From Nilaparvata lugens (Eukaryota; Arthropoda; Insecta; Hemiptera; Delphacidae), in NCBI RefSeq assembly GCF_014356525.2, contig NC_052515.1, forward strand, positions 24,931,212 through 24,995,211: 64,000 nt of DNA, given 5' to 3'. Positions 34,060 through 45,534 of this stretch are shown here, piece by piece (position 1 is the first letter of the stretch; each line of letters starts with the position of its first letter). Below the pieces are notes generated by a model, which worked only from the letters and a program-made list of their open reading frames with translations, was not told where the DNA came from and did no database searches. The position numbers were made by a program, and so were the translations under genes.

Positions 34060-36060
34060 CTCTCACCCGACGAAAACAGTAATAATAGACAGTAGTCGAC
34101 AGTAATCGGCTTGACTTAAAAAAATCGGCTTAAAATTTGTAACATAAACGTTGTAAACAACGATAAACATGGGAAATCTTCTTGTGCTATCTTTTCTCTA
34201 TGCCTAAACCTACGTAGTTTGACCAACAATACATTATCCTGTTGTATTGATCTAGCAATTTTTGTATATCTGGTTATTTTTATTTTATATCTGGTTATTT
34301 ACGCTCAACGGATCTCGAAAACGGCTCTAATGATTTTCACGAAATTTGGAACACAGTAGGTTTATGATATAAAAATTCGATTGCACTAGGTCTCATCGTT
34401 GGGAAATACTTCTTATTTGTTTTATTAAACTTTTTTCTCAATATTTTTATTGATGTTTGTCGAACTTATCCTATTATATTGAGCTAGCAATTTTTGTATA
34501 TCTGGTTATTTTTATTTTATATCTGGTTATTTTTATTTTATATCTGGTTATTTATGTTCAACGGATCTCGAAAACGGCTCTAATGATTTTCACGAAATTT
34601 GGAACACAGTAGATTTATGATATAAAAATTCGATTGCACTAGGTCTCATCCTTGGGAAAACTCGCTGAACGACATTAAAAGGATAATTCATCCTTGGCTG
34701 AAACAGCTGAGACTTTCGTCGTCTGTGGATAGTAAAAAGTGAGCGAGCGATTCTGTGGAAAATCAAAATATCGCATCCCCGAAATTCATAAGATGACGTA
34801 TAGCCAGCTGTGAAATTTATAACACGATCATTTTAGAGAATTGTGTTCTGTTTATCAATAAATAAAAATAACGAGCGAAGCTCGGTGCCCCAATATTTTT
34901 ATTGATAAACAGAAAACACAATTCTCTTAAATAATCATGTTTATATTTTATATCTGGTTATTTACGCTCAACGGATCTCGAAAACGGCTCTAATGATTTT
35001 CACGAAATTTGGAACACAGTAGGTTTATGATATAAAAATTCGATTGCACTAGGTCTCATCGTTGGGAAATACTTCTTATTTGTTTTATTAAACTTTTTTC
35101 TCAATATTTTTATTGATGTTTGTCGAACTTATCCTATTATATTGAGCGAGCAATTTCTGTCTATCTGTTTATATTTTTATACCTGGTTATCTGGTTATTT
35201 ATGTTCAACGGATCTCGAAAACGGCTCTAACGATTTTCACGAAATTTGGAACACAGTAGGTTTATGATATAAAAATTCGATTACACTAGGTCTCATCCTT
35301 GGGAAAACTCGCTGAACGACATTAAAAGGATAATATATTCATCCTTGGCTGAAACAGCTGAGACTTTCGTCGTCTGTGGATAGTAAAAAGTGAGCGAGCG
35401 ATTCTGTGGAAAATCAAAATATCGCATCCCCGAAATTCATAAGCTGACGTATAGCCAGCTGTGAAATTTATAAACACGATCATTTTAGAGAATTGTGTTC
35501 TGTTTATCAATAAATAAAAATAACGAGCGAAGCTCGGTGCCCCGATATTTTATTGATAAACAGAAAACACAATTCTCTTAAATAATCATGTTTATATTTT
35601 ACAGCTGGCTATACGTCAGCTTATGAATTTCGGGGATGCGATATTTTGATTTTCCACAGAATCACTCGCTCACCTTTTACTATCCACAGACGACGAAAGT
35701 CTCAGCTGTTTCAGCCAAGGATGAATTATCCTTTTAATGTCATTCAGCGAGTTTTCCCAAGGATGAGACCTAGTGCAATCGAATTTTTATATCATAAACC
35801 TACTATGTTCCAAATTTCGTGAAAATCGTTAGAGCCGTTTTCGAGATCCGTTGAACATAAATAACCAGCCATAAAAATATAAAAATAACCAGATATAAAA
35901 ATATAAACAGATATACAAAAATTGCTCGCTCAATATAATAGGATAATGTATTGTTGGTTAAACTAGGTTTAGGCATAGAGAAAAGATAGCACAAGAAGAC
36001 ATCCCATGTCATAGGTCGTTTATCTTCCAAATTTTAAGCTGATTCTTGTTATTCTCAATA
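34060..36060. mobile_element. Composite palindrome of repeat families C and F
   Basis: Several family C copies in direct and inverted order. The core GGATCTCGAAAACGGCTCTA occurs at about 34312, 34561, 34973 and 35211 and inverted at about 35822. Inner arms 35150-35520 and 35565-35950 form a long hairpin around GCTCGGTGCCCCGATA. Outer arms (about 34128-34270 and 35930-36056) share GTGCTATCTTTTCTCTATGC in inverse orientation. Confidence 0.8.
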
Positions 36061-36570
36061 TAATAGGATTAGGATAGGATATTTACAATAAAAATATTGA
36101 GAAAAAAAGGTTAATAAAACAAATAAGAAGAACGAAACATCTATAATTCGTTGAGAAAACAAATAAAAAGTCATTAACAACAATAGTAACAAAGATAGAG
36201 CCATAAGGCTCTTGAGGAATCAACCATCAAATCTCACTTTCGACTCAGTGACTCGGAACCAATAACGATTCAATTGCAATTATTGCTCAACAGTTTGATA
36301 CAATGTTTGATACAGAACAAAGCCGGACGACACAAGTGAGCGCTCTACCTGTAACCGATTAGTTTCTTATCCTGTTCTACTGAGTTGCAATGCCCCTCCA
36401 ATGTCCAAATACCTTTCAGTAGAAAACTATCAACTTCTAATCCCTGTTCAGGAGGAGGACTTGAGAACTCTTCTTTCTTTGATAAGTGGCGCTCTCACTT
36501 GAACAAGTTCAGGTGACAACAAACCACTCTTCAACTTCTACCAAAAGTGGCTTGTAATGTTACAATCTTA

Positions 36571-37392
36571 AGTTGCGTTTACACTAAAGTTATTAACAAA
36601 ATGTTAATAACTTAATCCTTATAGATTTTATCAGATTGAACGGAAATTGACAAACAGATAATGTTCATCATGTGTATGATAAATTATGTTCAATCTAATA
36701 GTATCTATAAAGACTAGTAGTTCTGTGAAAAGTAGACCTCACGCAGAATTCTCATCCACAAGTACCTGATTGAAACTATAGACCTTATGGAAATACAGCA
36801 ATAGACTGGTTTCTCCACACATCTGTGTAATCACTTGTCAGCTGATTTATGATGAATAATTCTATAGTCTCATTTGTACTCTAATATTGGCGTATGGAGG
36901 AGGCTCCTTTTTCCTTTTATATTATACTTGAAATGCAAAATTTCCAAAAATCTTGTATATACGTCGACGCGCAATTAAAAAAAGGAACATACCTGTCAAA
37001 TTTCATGAAAATCTATTACCGCGTTTCGCCGTAAATGCGCAACATATAAACATATAAGCATTTAAACATAAAGAGAAATGCCAAACCGTCGACTTGAATC
37101 TTCGACCTCACTTCGCTCGGTCAATTATCCTTGAAATGCAAAATTTCCAAAAACCTTGTATATACGTCGACGCGCAATTAAAAAAGGAACATACCTGACA
37201 AATTTCATGAAAATCTATTACCGCGTTTCGCCGTAAATGCGCAACATAATATAAACATATGAAAAATGTTAAACATTTGAACATTCAAACATTTAAACAT
37301 TAAGAGAAATGCCAAACCGTCGACTTGAATCTTAGACCTCACTTCGCTCGGTCAATTAACATTTTGTTAATAACTTTGGTGTAAACGCAGCT
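36571..37392. mobile_element. TTA-target MITE, copy 3, split by family B
   Basis: AGTTGCGTTTACACTAAAGT to GGTGTAAACGCAGCT with TTA at 36568-36570 and 37393-37395. Near its right arm it is interrupted by family B sequence (36714-37362). Confidence 0.88.
36714..37362 (-). mobile_element. Repeat family B with duplicated head
   Basis: Minus-strand full copy (36714-37128) from ACTAGTAGTTCTGTG to CGCTCGGTCAATTA, followed immediately by a second copy of the head part only (37129-37362). Confidence 0.8.
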
Positions 37393-37540
37393 TTATGAGT
37401 TGGTTAATGTTTAAATATCTCATATATGAACATCCCAATATCATCAACTGACCGCCAAGCTAAACTAAATCACAATGAATTAAAAATGAAGAAGATGAGG
37501 TGATAATTTTATCGAGTGTTTATGTAAAAATGAATAGTAA

Positions 37541-37723
37541 AGCCGCGTTCACACCAAAGTTATTAACTAAATGTTAATTGCTAGATTGTATTAGATTGAA
37601 CGGAACTTGACAAACAAATAATTATATGATCATCATGAGTATGATAAGTTATGTTCAATCTATTAGAATCTATAAGGATTAAGTTATCAACATTTTCTTA
37701 ATAACATTGGTTTGAACGCAGCT
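37541..37723. mobile_element. TTA-target MITE, copy 4
   Basis: AGCCGCGTTCACACCAAAGT to GGTTTGAACGCAGCT. Flanks read TAA and TTA, so the target duplication is imperfect. Confidence 0.83.
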
Positions 37724-38261
37724 TTAGTTGAAAAATGAACTTGATACGAAAACATCTCAAAAGAGTCTTATTGCAGGTTCTAAAAAGCTAAATTCATGGA
37801 CAAAATATGAAGGATATGAATGTCGAAAATAGACAGGATACCGTACTACTCTTCAGCTTCTATCACAGAGAAATTGGAATGAAACTAATTACTATTAGTA
37901 TTTAGACTATCTAAAAAAATTACCTTCCACTTATTGCGAGTTCTTGGAAGAGAGGGGCTCCTATTACCTCAACTTCGTCCACATCACATGAGTGTAAATA
38001 AAAAGGCATTCATCTATCTATGTAACTATCTGTCTGCTTTTATCAAAACATAGCTCAGAAACACTTGAATAATATACAGAATATGACCTGTTATACTGTT
38101 AAACTGAAAAATCATGTTTTTGGACTAAGGGGACCTTGAAACGTATAGAAAACTTGAAATTAGGGTACCTTTTCGCAAGTATTATGTGCTCGATGTAATA
38201 GATAACAGATCAATACAACAAAACATACAGATAGATAGTAGAAAAGTAAAAAACTAAATTC

Positions 38262-38371
38262 GTATGGCTTTTGTTGGTGGGGGGGGGAGTCCCTTGCGGG
38301 AAGGACCCACCGCCTGAATATATAATTTAAGCCGTCAATGGGCCTTACGACTGTCGTACTTCAGCCGGGAG
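38262..38371 (-). mobile_element. 5'-truncated SINE copy
   Basis: Shares the body and 3' end of the 33350-33603 SINE (GTCGTAAGGCCCATTGACGG, CCCGCAAGGGACTC) but stops at CCCGGCTGAAGTACGAC, lacking the tRNA-like head. It contains a run of nine or ten Gs not seen in the full copy. Confidence 0.72.
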
Positions 38372-38443
38372 ATAAATAAATAGATACAGATAAATATAAC
38401 AAAACAGATACATAGATAATAGATAAATAAATAGATAACTGAC

Positions 38444-38557
38444 CGTTTTAGAGACGAAGAGGACATTTGAGGAAGCACTGCTCTGGAGCCAATCTGATCA
38501 CAGCTGAGTTGAACGCGACTGGCAAGACCAAGGGGAAGGTCCATTTACGCTCGATTT
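38444..38557 (-). CDS. Candidate 5' coding exon, product not recognised
   Basis: Minus-strand segment between acceptor TTTTCAG (ending 38558) and donor-like GTCAGT (from 38443). An ATG at 38544-38542 opens a frame of 33 codons starting MDLPLGLASRVQLSCDQIG that stays open to the donor. A second frame is open for most of the length, so the reading frame is uncertain. The acceptor and first bases of the putative exon are included in the adjacent roughly 160-bp tandem repeat and so are present three times. No protein family was recognised. Confidence 0.28.
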
Positions 38558-39020
38558 CTGAAAATTGAAATTGAAATTTTAAGATTCATTTTCAAAAAAT
38601 AATTAGTTTACATTAAAACTAGTGCAAAGGTTAAAACGTTGATAAAAGGGACATGATAGATTTCCGTATTGAATAGTCTATATAAATGAAAGTTTACATT
38701 AATTTACGCTCGATTTCTGAAAATTTAAATTTAAATTTCAAGATTCATTTTCAAAAAATAATTAGTTTACATTAAAACTAGTGCAAAGGTTAAAACGTTG
38801 ATAAAAGGGACATGATAGATTTCCGTATTGAATAGTCTATATAAATGAAAGTTTACATCAATTTACGCTCGATTTCTGAAAATTGAAATTGAAAGTTTCA
38901 TTCTCAAAAATTATTAGTTTACATTAAACTTAGTGGACAGGTTAGCCTTAATGAAAGGGACATGATTAGATTTCCGTATTGAATAGTCTATATGAATGAA
39001 AATATACTCGTACATTCTAA
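38543..39020. repeat. Tandem array, three units of about 160 bp
   Basis: TTTACGCTCGATTTCTGAAA recurs at 38543, 38703 and 38862; units also share GGGACATGATAGATTTCCGT. The third is more diverged. Confidence 0.93.
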
Positions 39021-39224
39021 TTTTGTAAAGTTCTGTGGCTGATAAAGTAGTTGTTTGCATATCGGAAAACCTATAAGAGAAAACCACAGAGTTTTGCGTT
39101 TGTTTCACCTTCATTGTTAAAGTGATAAGATATCAGTTGAGTTGAAAAGTTATATTTTTATAATTATAACTTAGTAGGTATGTAATTATAACTTGGAAAA
39201 AGAAATGAAGCATCATACGACATT

Positions 39225-39870
39225 TATCAACATTGTACAATCACATATTCCACTACATCTTGAAACTTCTTCAATTTTCAAAAACAAGCAAATCAACACA
39301 CATCATTAATTTACAATCCCATATCTTCAATCATATCTTTACAATCCATATCTTCAATCTTCTTCAATATTCAAAAAGAAAACAATCCACACACAAAATA
39401 CCACCATTTTGCAATCCTATATTGCAAAACATCTTCAAATTATTTTAATCTTAAAAAACAAATACATCAACACACAACATTTACAATATTAACTTTTCTA
39501 AATTCTAAATTCCTAGTTTGTGGATATTTTTGACTCAAAATTGAACAAAAATTGTAAAGTTTATACATAACCTATTTTCGGACAATTTCTATCTAAATTT
39601 GGGAAAGGAACAGTTTTGGGCTTTAAGCCTGTTGTTCCTCCCCCAATCATTCATAGTTGAGAATTATATTGTATCTATCAATGTATAAATAAATAAATAG
39701 TACTACACAATATCTTCAATCTTCTTCAAAATTCAAAAAGAAATAAATCCACACACAAAATACCACCATTCTGCGATCCTATACTGCAAAACACCTTCTA
39801 ACTATTTCAATCTTCAAAAACAAATACATCAACACGACATTTAGGTATCAGCCTAGTACAATAACATACT
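39225..39870. repeat. Duplicated ATCTTCAA-rich segments around a retroposon
   Basis: Two copies of a roughly 140-bp segment (ACACAAAATACCACCATT; about 39340-39480 and 39706-39850) flank a short retroposon at 39575-39698. Confidence 0.82.
39575..39698 (+). mobile_element. Short retroposon, well preserved
   Basis: AAATTTGGGAAAGGAACAGT, GGGCTTTAAGCCTGTTGTTC, ending AAATAAATAAATAG. A closely matching minus-strand copy is at 49044-49190. Confidence 0.78.
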
Positions 39871-39924
39871 ACACAACATCTTCAAGAAGAAATAAACCAA
39901 CACAAAACATCTATTAATAAAAAT

Positions 39925-40035
39925 TAAAAAGAATTACAGTTTTGGGCTACACCTGTTGCCTTCTCCCAATCATATTATTGTATAGGCCTACTAAAATAAT
40001 TTGTGATTGTCAATAAAAATGGAGTAAATGAATGA
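39925..40035 (+). mobile_element. Short retroposon, partial
   Basis: ACAGTTTTGGGCTACACCTG, CTCCCAATCAT, AATGAATGAG tail. Confidence 0.65.
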
Positions 40036-40059
40036 GAAAAGTAAATGGATGAACATAGA

Positions 40060-40800
40060 AAGCACCCTTATACAACTCCAAACATCTTCAAACTCAAATA
40101 AGTACAACAAATAATCATAAATAACCAACAAGCAGCCAGTGAAAGAGTTCTAATTAAAATGGCTCCATAGTAGGAACATTAAACATAGAAGAATAAATAA
40201 ATCAACACACAACATATTACCTTCATACAACACCATACTCCACATATTTAAACTAAAATAAGTACAACAAATAATCATAAATAACCAACAAGCAGCCAGT
40301 GAAAGAGTTCTGATTAAAATGGCTCCATAGTAGGAACATTAAACATAGAAGAATAAATAAATCAACACACTACATTATCACATTTATACAACACCATACT
40401 CCACAACATCTTTAAACTAAAATAAGTACAACAAATAATCATAAATAACCAACAAGCAGCCAGTGAAAGAGTTCTAATTAAAATGGCTCCATAGTAGGAA
40501 CATTAAACATAGAAGAATAAATAAATCAACACACAACATATTACCTTCATACAACACCATACTCCACATCTTTAAACTCAAATAAATACAACAAATAATC
40601 ATAAGTCACCAACAAGCAGCCGGCGAAAGAGTTCTAATTAGAATGGCTCCACAGTAGAAACATTAAACATAGAAAATAAATTATTCAACACACAACATAA
40701 TCACCTTTATACAACCCCCATACTCCAAACATCTTCAAACCCAAATAAGTACAACAAGTAGCCGGCGATAGAGTTCTAATTAAAATGGCTCCACAGGAGA
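40060..40800. repeat. Tandem array, five units of about 160 bp
   Basis: AACAAGCAGCCAGTGAAAGA recurs at about 40130, 40290, 40454, 40614 and 40754; later units read AGCCGGCGA. Spacing is 160, 164, 160 and about 141 bp. Confidence 0.94.
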
Positions 40801-40999
40801 AACAGAAGACGAGTCATGCAGTCAACCTGTTAACACCTCTTGTGACCTACTTGAGTGATTCGTGATTGGGGTTGGGGGAGTGTTGCTGAGGAGGAAGGGT
40901 TGTTAGTATAAAATGGGATGAACCGAGTGGATCGAGATTAAGGGAGAAAGGGATGCAGCAGTCATAGCAATAGCGCTGGAAGTATTGAATGAGTCCTGT

Positions 41000-41240
41000 G
41001 CTAAATGTGTGACCCTCTCACTTCCACGCAGAAACAACCCCCTTGGTTTTTCTGGCGTGACGGTAGGGGGGGAAAGCAACCCCCTTGGTTTTTCGGGAAG
41101 GTTTTAAGGGGTTGGGGGAACAACCCCTTAGAGAAATGTCAGGGGGTAGGGGGAACTGAAGTTACCAATACACAAACTGTGGGGTCAACAAGTGTGATTT
41201 GGGGGGGGGGGTGTGCAGCCCCCCTCCTACTACGCCTCTG
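41000..41240. other. C/G-rich patch with possible hAT end
   Basis: Contains three AACCCCCTTGG-type phrases, a G9-10 run near 41203, and a right edge reading CTACTACGCCTCTG. In inverse this is CAGAGGCGTAGTAG, resembling hAT-type termini. No partner end was found. Confidence 0.35.
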
Positions 41241-41560
41241 TTTCTGTTTCTGAACCTCGATGTTTTGCTTCTAGAAAGCGCATCAATTGGGAAGAGTCTT
41301 AGTTCGTCAAGTTTTCAATCCATAAAGTACCGATTTTAACAGAGGGTCTCAGTTCCTCATCATATCAGTTCGCCACGAACAGTTCGAACAATTCACGAAC
41401 AGTACGTCACGAATGATTCGAGTTCATCACGTGTCTATTTTAAGAATCTCGTGAAAAACTGAAACAAGTGAAAAGTCGAGCTGTTCAGCTCGTCGTATCT
41501 CACAGCATCACAACATAACCTATATAACCAACATATAAGGTTATAAATATAAATAAAAAT

Positions 41561-42768
41561 CTGGTGTGGTACACCCAAACAACTTTCCTTGCTCATTGAA
41601 CTGTAAACCTCATTCTTAAACGAGAATAATTTAGGGGAATAACATAATGACGATTGGCGGCAACATATTTGAAACTACGATCAGACTACTGTATATGTGT
41701 ACTATAATAATTGTTTTCAGAGTAATTTTTTCTTTGTGTAAATTGTGAAATTCGATGATTCTTTAAAAGTCGTCAAAACAGCTGTTCTACAGATGAAATA
41801 TCTCGACTATGTGTTCTTTTTATAAACTGCTCTACCTAACTACCTCATGCACGAGAGGGAGTTTACAAAGTCCATTTCTCAAGGATGGGGTGGACTCCAT
41901 TAGTTTCCCAGAAAAAAGACTCATGCCAGTTGATAGAGCTGATAAATAAGTATAGAGGCCTAGAGGGTATGAATTTGAAATAAATCGGTCAAGTCATTTT
42001 TGAGAAAATCGTGAAAAACATGGTTTTTTAGTAACTAACCGCCATTTTTCTCAAGAATATTACGGAGCTCCTTCAATTTTCCCAGAAATGAGACTCATGT
42101 CAGTTGATAGGGCTTATAAATAGCTATCCATGCTATAAATTTGAAGAAAATCGTTAGAGAAAAACATGGTTTTTTAGTAATTATCCGCCATTTTTCTCAA
42201 GAATATTACGGAGCTCCTGCAATTTTTTCAGAAATGAGACTCATGTCAGTTGATAGAGCTTATAAATAGCTATCCATGCTATAAATTTGAAGAAAATCGT
42301 TAGAGAAAAACATGGTTTTTTGTAATTATCCGCCATTTTTCTCAAGAATATTATGTAGCTCCTGCAATTTTCCCAGAAATGAGACTCACGTCAGTTGATA
42401 GGGCTTATAAATAGCTGTCCATGGTATGAATTTGAAGGAAATCGTTAGAGCCGTTTTTGAGAAACTCGTGAAAAACATGGTTTTTTAGTAATTATCCAAC
42501 ATTTTTTCCGCCATCTTGAATTTAATTTTATTGAATTTCTTATTGTCGGGTCCTCATGGTATAAGGACCTTAAGTTCAAAATTTCAAGTCAATCGGTTAA
42601 TTAGGAATGGAGTTATCGTGTTCACAGACATACACCCACACACAGACCAACACCCAAAAATCATGTTTTTGGACTCAGGGGACCTTGAAACGTAATTGGG
42701 GTACCTTAATTTTTTTTGGAAAGCAATACTTTCCTTACCTATGGTAGTAGGGCAAGGAAAGTAAAAAT
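41561..42768 (+). mobile_element. Repeat family D variant with internal triplication
   Basis: Family D ends (CTGGTGTGGTACACCC, GGGCAAGGAAAGTAAAAATC). A roughly 145-bp inner unit containing CGCCATTTTTCTCAAGAATA is repeated three times (about 42050, 42190, 42335). Confidence 0.83.
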
Positions 42769-42775
42769 CTCAGTA

Positions 42776-43281
42776 CCCTTTTTTTGAATTATTTTATCAC
42801 ACACATGTTTCAACATTGATGCCATTTTCAAGTGATATGAAGTCCATACTTCATATCACTTGAAAATGGCATACTTCATAGTTCATACTTCATATCACTT
42901 GAAAATGGCATACTTCATAGTTCATACTTCATATCACTTGAAAATGGCATACTTCATAGTTCATACTTCATATCACTTGAAAATGGCATACTTCATAGTT
43001 CATACTTCATATCACTTGAAAATGGCATACTTCATAGTTCATACTTCATATCACTTGAAAATGGCATACTTCATAGTTCATACTTCATATCACTTGAAAA
43101 TGGCATACTTCATAGTTCATACTTCATATCACTTGAAAATGGCATACTTCATAGTTCATACTTCATATCACTTGAAAATGGCATACTTCATAGTTCATAC
43201 TTCATATCACTTGAAAATGGCATCAATGTTGAAACATGTGTTGTGATAAAATAATTCAAAAAAAGGGTACTGAGATTTTTA
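42776..43281. mobile_element. MITE with minisatellite-filled loop
   Basis: Inverted ends of about 70 bp (CTCAGTACCCTTTTTTTGAA; ACATGTTTCAACATTGATGC and inverses) enclose the 39-bp array at 42848-43222. The unit is derived from the arm itself. Confidence 0.88.
42848..43222. repeat. Minisatellite, nine identical 39-bp units plus partial
   Basis: Units at 42848, 42887, and every 39 bp to 43199 (partial), beginning ACTTCATATCACTTGAAAAT. All nine full units read identically. Because 39 is divisible by three, an open frame repeating MAYFIVHTSYHLK crosses it; it is not treated as a gene. Confidence 0.98.
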
Positions 43282-43289
43282 TTTTTATT

Positions 43290-44060
43290 TATATTTATAT
43301 TGCATGTAGCCCTATACAGAAAAGATACCTAAAATGTTATGTTTAATTATGTTTCAAAAGTAAAAGGGTAGGTTGGGAGGTTAGGTTTTTACTTTCAAAT
43401 GACAATATGCTGGTATTATTCGAAATATATTATAAATATCACTCGAATGTGTGACACTGTATCTGATACTGTACTACACTGGACTTTCTGAAAGCAACAG
43501 GAACTTGACGAACTCAAAATTTGACGTACTGAAGCTTCCTCCCCGGGCTGATTGTTGACCAACTGAAATCTTGATGAAGTGAACGTCACCCACCAATTGG
43601 GCTGTTTTCGATGAAGATCTCTACTTATATTGATGAAAAGCAAAAATAATGGACCAGAAGTAATATTGTACTGTAGTGATTCACCTTATAAAGTTAGTGG
43701 AAGTGATAGGAAATCATTGTTGCCAATTTTCATTTTCAACCGCCTACTTTAATAGAATACACATCTCTAGATAGATTACAGGCTGTGCATATTCACTGTA
43801 CCTTGTATTTTTATTTTTAAAACGTTATTATATGTGATTAAGAATATGGGCAGTTTAACGACCAATGCACAGGTACATTCACACTTGACAAGAAACAGGA
43901 ACAACTTTATCGCTCAGCCTCACAGGCTAACTCTTTTTGAGAAAAAAAACTAGCTACATAGGGACAAAATTTCTAAACAAGTCGCCTAGTAATATAGATT
44001 TTAAGAGCATGACTCAATTGTATAGTTGTGATTCATAATGACTGTACTGTATTGAACAAA
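43290..44060. other. No gene supported
   Basis: AT-rich; a fourth, dispersed copy of the 45.6-46.0 kb unit (ATGGACCAGAAGTAATATTG) lies at about 43652-43765. Confidence 0.5.
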
Positions 44061-44067
44061 TAGAACA

Positions 44068-44068
<1 letters not shown>

Positions 44069-44108
<40 letters not shown>
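44069..44108. repeat. (TTA)n microsatellite
   Basis: About 13 uninterrupted ATT/TTA units immediately before the Penelope-like relic. Confidence 0.95.
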
Positions 44109-44109
<1 letters not shown>

Positions 44110-45228
44110 AGGAAGACAGCAGAAAAACAGAAACAGCAGAAAAAGTCTTGGGTAAGGTTAGAAATAAAATCTTGGTACAAAATCAGAGACAGTATTAGCT
44201 TTTATCTCTACATTCTACATCAGCAAATCTCAACCAAATTGCATAGTGCAGATTGGATCTCATTGGTTTCAAAGATTAGGGAATATAGCTTCAATGACTT
44301 GAAGAAAACAATCAACACACTTGTAAAAAAACTACAGTCCCTAGAGAACAAATCAAACAGAGGTAAGAGCTCATCAACAGGTAGGACAACAATCAACAAA
44401 TTTGCTCCAAGAGTGGTGAACCTATCAACAAAACACTTTTCAACAGAAGAAACTGAGCTTCTGGGAAAAGGAAATAAATTCAACATTCGAAAAGGAACAG
44501 CATTACTAAAGTGCGAGATAAATTACTTTTAACATGAAGAGGAGAAACCCATTTCTCCCACCACAGTTTGTAGCATAGACACAGACGGACATCCTGCGCA
44601 CAATTGGATGCGCCGTGTCATTTTGCTTCATGTTCTTGTGATGAAAACATCTCTGTAACATACACAAACCAATATACCTGCTATTGCCAGCAATAGATGG
44701 AGGGAAGTGTTGCCGCGTCGCGTTAAAAGTTCTCTCACTCAAACACAAAAGAAGGAGAATGCTGCTAGGTAGTGGGAGTGATTAGTGGAGGATAGAGCAT
44801 CGGACCTCTCCGTCTTCGAGAAAGAGCCGTGTTAAAAGTAATTTATCTCGCACTTTAGTACTCAACTATTGACTACTCATCTCGATAAAAATACAGAAAT
44901 CAGTAAAGACAGACTTTTAAGCAACAAGTGTGCTGATATTTTAGTAAGAAACCTGAACTCCAAAAAGACTATCCCAAAAAAGGAACTGAATGTACTCAAA
45001 ACATTAAAATACAAAGTAAAAAACAATGACCTAATAGTAACTAAATCAAACAAAGGAAATTCCACAGTCATCCTCAACAAACAGGATCACACAGACAAAG
45101 TTGAAAACTTTTCAAACAAATTCAAACCAATTCATAAAGATCCAACAGATAAATTCAATCAGGAAGTGAAAAAATCTATAACCAATACTAAGACATTATT
45201 TACTTCATGGGAAAATAGAAGAGCTTAA
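44110..45228 (+). mobile_element. Penelope-like retroelement relic (N-terminal part)
   Basis: Plus-strand ORF pieces resembling the N-terminal part of a Penelope-like element protein. The first open stretch (about 44125-44515) contains FYLYILHQQIS, the segment around 44240 reading LHSADWISLV, and VVNLSTKHFSTEETELLGKG. After an interrupting 343-bp MITE, the second stretch (44860-45226) contains LKTLKYKVKNNDLIVTKSNK, GNSTVILNKQDHTDKV and FKPIHKDPTDKFN. Even without the MITE the halves are out of frame, so it is a pseudogene. The reverse transcriptase core and GIY-YIG endonuclease expected downstream are absent. Family assignment is by remembered motif pattern. Confidence 0.6.
44516..44858. mobile_element. 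TA-target MITE with 29-bp perfect TIRs
   Basis: A 343-bp element whose ends are perfect 29-bp inverted repeats beginning CTAAAGTGCGAGATAAATTA, flanked by TA at 44514-44515 and 44859-44860. This is the pattern of Tc1/mariner-type non-autonomous elements. It interrupts the Penelope-like ORF and is therefore younger. The interior is unrelated to the other MITEs in the window. Confidence 0.85.
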
Positions 45229-45236
45229 GATGTGGT

Positions 45237-45524
45237 AGGTATCACCATAGAGAAACAATAGCTTAAGTAGATATCCCATGGTATAGAGAATTTTTGTCGC
45301 AACTTTTACTGTTATCTCAAGCCGATTACTGTCGATTATTGTCAATTTTTACTGTTTTGTTGGGGTGATAGTGTATGAATGGCACAATTTGAGAGACTAC
45401 CAGCGTCACACAGCTGCATAGGAAAGAACTATGTGAACTATCTGCTTGGGATAACAGTAAAACTTGCGACATAAACGCCCTATACCATGGGATATCTATG
45501 CTATCGTTTCTCTATGGTATCACC
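45237..45524. mobile_element. Foldback MITE family F
   Basis: ATCACCATAGAGAAACAATA and inverse, with ATCCCATGGTATAGAG in each arm. Related fragments lie at the outer edges of the 34-36 kb palindrome and at about 33790. Confidence 0.85.
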
Positions 45525-45534
45525 ATAGATTAGA

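Noticed and set aside
35322..36030. Short minus-strand ORFs in the 35-36 kb palindrome
   Set aside because: They lie in repeat family C and have no similarity to transposon proteins.
41005..41253. ORF with repeated PPWFF motif
   Set aside because: Caused by repeated AACCCCCTTGG words in a C/G-rich patch that probably lies at the edge of a transposon.
42860..43246. A 128-residue ORF of 13-residue repeats
   Set aside because: Arises because the 39-bp minisatellite unit is a multiple of three; it lies within a MITE and has no promoter or splice context.
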